From Calliopum simillimum (lineage: Eukaryota; Arthropoda; Insecta; Diptera; Lauxaniidae): a stretch of 64,000 nucleotides of DNA. This document shows, in pieces, positions 58,500 to 64,000 of the stretch (the first letter of the stretch is position 1; every line of letters starts with the position of its first letter). The notes beneath the pieces are model-generated. The model was not told where the DNA came from. It ran no database searches and saw only the letters and a program-made list of their open reading frames with translations. Made by a program: the position numbers and the translations under genes. The DNA lies in the NCBI GenBank assembly GCA_951812925.1, contig OX638369.1, positions 29,934,392 through 29,998,391 on the forward strand. Direction: 5' to 3'.

Positions 58500-60090
58500 C
58501 TAGGCCAACACTATCTTCTTGGAAGTTTTGGTCCAAAAATGAAATTTGTCAGAAAAATTCGAAAATATACTTTCGACATGATCAGAGATATACATTTTTG
58601 GACCCTTAAACAGACCGTTTTGGAGACATTTTTGTAAAACATTTTTTTTTGCACCAATTGATGGGTAAAGGTCAAAAATTTGTTTTGAAATTGACCAATC
58701 GGCGGAGTAAGGTCGAAAATAATGTATGGACATGACCGGAGCACAGTGTGAGATTTTGCCAATCTAGGACGTCAAAATTAAATTTTAGCCGTAGTTTCAA
58801 AGATATCGAGTTGAAATTCTGTATATGAAATTTAATGCTTTATGCGGAGGTTTGGTTCAGAGATAAAGAAAATCGGACAAAATCTACTTGTACCTCCCAT
58901 ACAAATGTGCCTTTTTTTTGTAAAAAAAAATTGGTTGTAATGAAGATATCAACTTGAAAATTTGTATTTACCATTTCAGTGGTAACTGAATACCACAGTC
59001 GAAAATTGAGAGTGATTAAAAGAGATAACTTGAATTTTTTATTTTATGATTTCAGTGCAATTGTTCATTATAATACTTTAGTCATTGCAAAAAAAGTAGC
59101 CTTTGGGCAAAGAATGGCCAAGATTTTATTTTTTAAGTTTGTTTTATGAGTATGCATGCTCATCCTGTATGCTTTGTCATAGCCTAACTAAGCCCAACTT
59201 GTAAGTTATAGTCCATGACAAATTCAAGATTTTTGAAATTTGCCTTACCTTTAAGATGATTATAAAATAATTTGATTAAAATACTTAAGTGCAAATGTAA
59301 GGGTTGTGTATAGCAAAAATTTTTAGTGAAAGTATTGACCTTTAATGCAAAAAAATTTTTGCCAAAAAACAGAAGCGCATAACCTCAATTTAATCGCTCA
59401 AAGTTTTGTTATCGATGCAAGCTTGAAAATTTGTTTTTGCATGCTGTTCAATAGTTCGTGTTTGATAGCTGATATCGTGCCAATGACATTTCTTTTATTC
59501 TCTTTTATGCTTATTTTCGTAACAATTGGGGTCTTTTCTAACAAATTACTAAATATGATCGATTTTCAAGCACATTTTTTTTTTTAATTTTGACGTCCTA
59601 GATTGGCAAAATCTCACACTGTGCGGAGGTGTCTCTGAGCTCTTGAAGTGATCGTTTCGGGCACATTTTTGTGAAAAATTTTTAATTCACCAATCGATGG
59701 GAAAAACATAAGTGTTTTGGACACGACCAGGGGTATCTCTGTGACCTAAAAAAGACCGTTTTGGGCCAATTTTTAGAAAAAAAAAAATTGTTTATCACCA
59801 ATTGATGAGGAAAGGTCGAAAATATACTTTAGACATGAGAACAACTGTCTCCAGATCTTAGTGACCGTTTGGTGCCCATTACTGTAAACAATTTTACTGC
59901 ACCAATCAATGAGGAAAGATCAAAAAAGGCCGAGCTCTTAAGTTTTAGGCCTTCCTTTTATTAAAAACTGCATGAACATGATCAGCGGTTTCTACGAGCC
60001 CTTTCAGTGACCGTTTAGGGCACATTTTTATAAAAATATTACTGCACCAATTGATGTGGTAAGGACGAAAATACAAAATCCAAGAAGATA
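58500..60090. repeat. About 117-bp tandem array, diverged, split by a Transib-like element
   Basis: Units contain CACCAATYGATGRGRAAAGG, TCGAAAATA, GGACATGA-CAGG, GGTGTCTCTGA, AGTGACCGTTT and GGGCACATTTTTGT. They match the array at 9700-10150 inside the CCCAGC element. One unit is interrupted at 58742-59623; joining its halves at one CGGAG restores the unit. Confidence 0.8.
58742..59623. mobile_element. 882-bp Transib-like non-autonomous element with RSS-like ends
   Basis: Both ends carry the same 41-bp inverted repeat, beginning CACAGTGTGAGATTTTGCC and continuing AATCTAGGACGTCAAAATTA. A 5-bp G+C-rich duplication CGGAG flanks it (58737-58741, 59624-59628). The heptamer CACAGTG, a 23-base gap and an A-rich nonamer TCAAAATTA match the layout of a RAG 23-type signal, which is the known form of Transib termini. 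The interior has no transposase. An 80-codon frame (59345-59587) looks hydrophobic and unrelated. The identity of the two ends suggests a fairly recent insertion. Confidence 0.85.
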
Positions 60091-60557
60091 CATAAAGATA
60101 TCGGAATTGGTGCTGCAGAACCGAGTACGTACTTAACTTTTTGTTTGGTATACATACATATACTCAGTTTTTGGAAAAAGACAAATAAAAGCAGGAGTTA
60201 AAATTATCTTCAAAAATGTGTAAGCTTTCAGTGATAGCACCTTTCAAATTTTCTAGGGTAATCATCATGGCATTTATTTTTGTGGAATCAGTCTAGTTTG
60301 TAACATATATTTAAAAAACAAATTCAAGTTCATCAGATGATTGGGGAATGTTTGAACTAAAATTTGGATATTACTAAAAGCACTCCTACTCCCACTTAAA
60401 AGTAATGTTTTTAGTTAAATATGACAAAACATTTATTCCATTAAACGTTTGTGGAAATATGGAAACTGCTTTTTTTATAAAATGTATCAAAAATAGTCGT
60501 TTCGTTGGTAGAAAGATGATAAAAGATTTTGTGTAGAACATATTGTCGGGTCAAAAC
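60091..60557. other. Unassigned A+T-rich DNA
   Basis: No gene or repeat boundary is recognised before the next element. Confidence 0.45.
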
Positions 60558-60767
60558 TACCCAAGGGGAAAAGAAGTGCTTCAAAAACCCTTCTGAAGTG
60601 CATCCTTTTCACCAATAAGCGCTTCCGCTCCGTAAGAACAATACTTTCTTTTTAACATTGCATGTTGTAGGATGTAAGGGAGCAAAAACTTACCGCAGCC
60701 TTACCAAAAAAGAGTTTTTAAAGCGCTTATTTGTAATGCTGCGGTAAGCGTTTTTTCAATAAAATTA

Positions 60768-60873
60768 AAAAAAAAAAAACTGGCCGCGCCAGGATTTAAA
60801 TCCATGACCGTCCGCGTGCTAGATATTTTTTGTTAAACTTATCAACCCTTTAGACCGCTGCACCAATGCCCGA
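60768..60873 (-). repeat. tRNA-like (Pol III-type) sequence with T-run
   Basis: On the minus strand GGCATTGGTGCAGCGGTCTA (from about 60870) gives an A-box-like start and GGATTTAAATCC (60792-60803) a B-box-like motif. An A run at 60768-60779 reads as a T-run terminator on this strand. The spacing is long, as in Leu/Ser-type tRNAs with an added insert. Stems are too poor for a tRNA gene. Confidence 0.55.
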
Positions 60874-61095
60874 TGATATGAAGAGGTATTAAATTTGTAT
60901 ATTAAGCAAATGTTGTCCAAACAGAATTTGACATACAAATGCTCCTACACCATTACATAGAATCATTGTGCAATCAGTTTCAATTCAAATAAGCAAAAGT
61001 AAATAAAAAAGAGAAAGGAAAATAGAAAAGTGAAATAAAAAAAGGTTGAATAAAAAATATGTTAATAAAAAAAATAAAGCAAAAACAAATAAAAA

Positions 61096-62231
61096 CTAGT
61101 AAGGGTGTAAATTTTGGCCTGGCCAAAAAATAAATACCCTACACTGCAGTATTTTGAAAATTTTGCTTATATGGGAGGTGCCACTCCCTCTTGTCCGAGT
61201 ACACCCAGTTTTTGTTCAGAGCTTGCATTTATAGTTTTTATTGTCAGAGTGAAATTTAGTTGGATTATCTCAAAAAACTCTTTCAGTATAGCATTTTGAA
61301 TCTTTTGCTTATATGGGAGGTGCCACGCCCCCTTGTCTGATTTCACCCAGTTTTTGCTGAGAGCTTTCATTTATAATTCTTAGTGTCTGAGTCAAATTTG
61401 GTTCGAATATCTCAAAAAACGCTTTCAGTATAGCGTTTTGAAGCTTTTGCTTATATGGGAGGTGCCACGCCCTCTTGTCCGAGTACACATAGTTTTTGTT
61501 CAGAGCTTGCATTTATAGTTCTTAGTGTCAGAGTGAAATTTAGTTGGATTATCTCAAAAAAGTTTTTCAGTATAGCATTTTGAAACTTTTGCTTATATGG
61601 GAGGTGCCACGCCCCCTGTACGATTTCAACCAATTTTTGCTGAGAGCTTTCATTTATAATTTTTAGTGTCTGAGTCAAAGTTGGTTCGAATATCTCAAAA
61701 AACGCTTTCAGTATAGCGTTTTGAAGCTTTTGCTTATATGGGAGGTGCCACGCCCTCTTGTCCGAATTCGCTCAGTTTTTTATCAGAGCTTGCGCTTACA
61801 ATTCGTGGTATTTATATGTAATGTGGTTGCATTGTCGTGAAAAATACTCCTAAAATTGCATTTTGAATATAATTTTTGTATGGGCGGTAGGCGTGTCCGT
61901 TGACCGATTTTGCTCATTTTCAATCTCCCGAGCTAGCTTTGACGACGAAGGCAGTGTACCAAATTTCATTGAATTATCTTGCTCAGTTTTCCCAAAAAGT
62001 GTATTTCAACACACAGCCAGCCAGCCACCCAGCCAGCCAGCCAGCCAGCCACCCAGCCAGCCAGCCAGCCAGCCACCCAGCCAGCCAGCCAGCCAGACAG
62101 ACGGACATGGCTATATCGACTCAGGAGGTGACGCTGATCAAGATTATATATACTTTTCTATACCTGCCACGCCTCCTTCTCTGCGTTACAAACGGAAGGA
62201 CAAAGTGAATATACCCTGGGTGTAGGGTATA
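61096..62231 (-). mobile_element. DINE/mini-me (Helentron-type) element, copy 4, full length
   Basis: On the minus strand it starts TATACCCTACACCCAGGGTA, then CACTTTGTCCTTCCGTTTGT, AAGGAGGCGTGGCAGGTATA and CACCTCCTGAGTCGATATAG. A GTCY-derived tract follows (GTCTGTCTGGCTGGCTGG and on, about 62015-62105 on the plus strand). Five about 142-bp internal repeats follow (61145-61800). The 3' end has the hairpin TTTGGCCAGGCCAAA and CTAG before T. Plus frames through the tract encode Pro/Ser/Gln repeats and are not genes. It is the best-preserved copy in the window. Confidence 0.85.
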
Positions 62232-62240
62232 AAAAGGAAA

Positions 62241-62275
62241 AAAAAAAATCACCCGGGCTGGGTTCGAACTCACGT
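62241..62275 (-). repeat. Lone B-box-like motif with T-run
   Basis: On the minus strand GAGTTCGAACCCAGC is followed by CCGGGTGA and a run of T (plus A run at 62240-62248). An A box is not clear. It lies between the nested DINE and the right end of the CCCAAG element and resembles the 60768 unit in position relative to a T-run. Confidence 0.4.
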
Positions 62276-62390
62276 TGTTCTTACTGCAGCCTTATAAAAT
62301 ATCATTGTGATAGTGCTTCTAAATTTCTATGGGGACAAGCACTTTTGAAGTGCTTGGATCAGAAGCGCTAGAAATTTTTCCTCTTGGGTA

Positions 62391-63660
62391 CAACTAGACA
62401 GACACATGAAGAAAACGGCTCTATGCCCCAGTCTAGTCGGTTTTTGGACATAAAGTTCCCATCAGATTTTATGTAAAAAATAAAAAGCAGAAAACTGAAG
62501 ATGTTAATTAGTAGACGATATATATTTTACCAAATTTTCCTTACTAATATTAGATCTAAAATATTTAATCTTAAAATATACCTGTTTTATTATACGTGTG
62601 TATTAAAAAAAAAAATTGATGCTTAATTATCAAATGACTTTCATTTCCCCTAAATATTTTAGTTTAAATTTCACCGCAGTTTTTCCTCAACCCACATTAC
62701 ATTTTGCTTTTTCCTTAAAATTTTTGTAGCTTTAATTTTCTTCTTCTTCTTGGTTTTTTCATCATAGGTACTATTTTGGTTTTGATAAAAAATTTTAGTC
62801 ACGATTTAGTATTTTTCATCACTGATTTTCATGTCACGTCCACGTGTAAACTTTCTGACAGCAGTGGCAGCGAGCGCAGCAGATCCGGGGGGTGCAGCAG
62901 CAAACTGCGCGAAAACTTTTACATGTGTGTGCGTTTGTATGCAGTGCGTGTTGGCATGGGGTGAAAGTTGATTAAAAGTTTTTAATTTTTTGCCTTTCTT
63001 GGCTTTTGTCCATTTTTAGTTGGAATTTCGTTTTTGTTTTTTTCTCTTTTTTTTTGTGAAGAAAAAATTAAATTGTGTTTTGAGTGAGTTGAAATATTTA
63101 ATGTAATTTAAAAACATATAAATTATACGTTTTAAGAGAATGAAAATTAAACATAATGCGAAACTAAGTATATGTACATGTCCTTTTCATCCTTGATCAA
63201 ATTACTTAATTAATTTGCATAGGTTTCATATGTGGCCAATATGTTATTATCATGTTTAAGTATTTTGTCAACATATTGCTACAACTTTGCCTACCTACAA
63301 CAATAATAATAATGACGGCAACAACAAGTAAAGGGAATTATAATTACATTGATATACGTACGTGTGTATGTATGTAGCCTTTAGCATTCATAATTTATAA
63401 TTACAAACATAAGTGACAAAAGTCAAAGCAACGTGGCCGTGTTGTCGTCGTTGGTTGTTACACTCAGAACAATTAGAGAGTTTTTGCCTCAAGTGGTGGC
63501 GTTGCTGCAGCATTCAACTTTTTTTTTTCAGTCAATTGCATTTTGTTTTTAAATTTTTACACTGAAAGAAAATATTTATTTATTAAAATTTAATTTCATA
63601 TATTTCATTCGAAATACAAGCACAATTAACCTTTGAACACTTTTTTTTAAATATTGAGAA
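62391..63660. other. Single-copy-looking block
   Basis: Mixed A+T-rich DNA with AAT/AAC runs near 63300-63325 and a small G+C-richer patch at 62860-62960. A 62-codon plus frame (62776-62964) contains Ser/Arg-rich text and has no family resemblance. No gene is called. Confidence 0.45.
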
Positions 63661-63664
63661 GCCG

Positions 63665-64000
63665 TAAGGTATTTTGATTTTTATTTCATTACTGGCTATT
63701 ACCCGATGAGCGGTGCCATACCTTTGTCCAGGAACCTATTACATATGTGCCAAACCTTATTCATTTGCGTTAAATGAATATTTTTCAGTGCATACATAAT
63801 GAATTTCATCCATATGCATATAATAATGACATGACATGTCGAAATTTGTTTTTTAGGAATATGGCACCGCCCATTTTTCTAATGCGTGTTTTTTGTCTTA
63901 GTATCTTTAACACATGTGTCAAATTTTGTTCCTATGCGTCAAACAGTTTCTGAGATATGTTGGATTTGGTTATTTAGTGGTATGGCACCGTCCATTTTTC
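63665..64000. repeat. Interspersed repeat family R, copy 3, cut by the window end
   Basis: Three units begin with ATGAGCGGTGCCATACCTTT (63706), AATATGGCACCGCCCATTTT (63859) and GGTATGGCACCGTCCATTTT (63980). They are spaced about 120-150 bp and joined by ATGTGYCAAAYYTTRTTC and GCGTYAAA words. They match 17050-17300 and 11340. The array continues beyond the window. Confidence 0.65.

Larger units (their letters stand above)
60560..62388. mobile_element. CCCAAG-ended element with a nested DINE
   Basis: The left end CCCAAGGGGAAAAG and right end TTTTTCCTCTTGGG are inverted, flanked by TA on both sides (60558-60559, 62389-62390). AAGTGCTTC/GAAGCGCT words follow inside each end. The element proper is about 690 bp (60560-61095 plus 62232-62388), interrupted by a DINE at 61096-62231. 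It carries a tRNA-like unit on the minus strand. No transposase is present. Confidence 0.8.

Noticed and set aside
59345..59587. 80-codon frame as a Transib transposase fragment
   Set aside because: It is a hydrophobic frame without RAG1-core-like motifs and too short to judge.
61863..62225. 120-codon plus frame with PASQPPSQ repeats
   Set aside because: It is a translation of the reverse strand of the DINE GTCY-derived tract.

Overview
The window looks like non-genic, repeat-crowded DNA of an insect, most likely a higher dipteran (a tephritid-like fly is a guess from general style). The grounds are strong A+T richness, many A and T runs, blocks of CAA/CAG/TTG trinucleotide runs, Drosophila-type DINE/mini-me elements with GTCY-like tandem runs, mariner remnants and a piggyBac-family gene. 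I see no prokaryotic gene, rRNA gene or canonical tRNA gene. I also see no multi-exon host gene that I can support, so the window may be intergenic or part of a very long intron.

The only long intact reading frame is a 584-residue piggyBac-family transposase-like gene on the minus strand (51996-53750). It keeps the N-terminal acidic tail, the first and third catalytic Asp motifs and the C-terminal cysteine-rich domain. The second catalytic Asp is replaced by Gly, and no piggyBac ends are visible around it. That makes it a candidate domesticated gene.

Layout. 1-1.8 kb: single-copy-looking DNA. 1.8-4.5 kb: two related satellite arrays, one split by a 177-bp foldback MITE with a clean AT duplication. 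6-10.5 kb: foldback, hAT-like and CCCAG-ended elements. 12-14.1 kb: a DINE copy and two back-to-back MITEs. 16.5-23.3 kb: an interspersed repeat family, a DD41D mariner pseudogene and a 580-bp inverted repeat. 25-28.8 kb: DINE fragment, minisatellite and a mosaic of interleaved terminal repeats. 29.9-30.9 kb: eleven copies of an indel-free 28-bp box separated by unrelated spacers. 33.2-34.8 kb: a roughly 39-bp minisatellite with higher-order structure, and an inverted outlier at 35.8 kb. 38.3 kb: mariner fragment. 44.5-49.1 kb: a nest of inverted arms, a 1.4-kb near-perfect foldback, a DINE copy and a TTAA-flanked piggyBac-type MITE. 52-55 kb: the piggyBac-derived gene and a 1-kb foldback carrying a tRNA-like sequence. 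58.5-60.1 kb: a 117-bp tandem array split by an 882-bp element whose 41-bp termini look like Transib/RAG recombination signals. 60.5-62.4 kb: a CCCAAG-ended element with a DINE inside it. The blocks between are A+T-rich, single-copy-looking DNA with trinucleotide runs.

The main themes are non-autonomous DNA transposons with readable target-site duplications, several of them nested so that relative age can be read, and spaced-motif arrays that ordinary element annotation does not explain. All repeat-family assignments come from reading termini and internal motifs; none was checked against a database.
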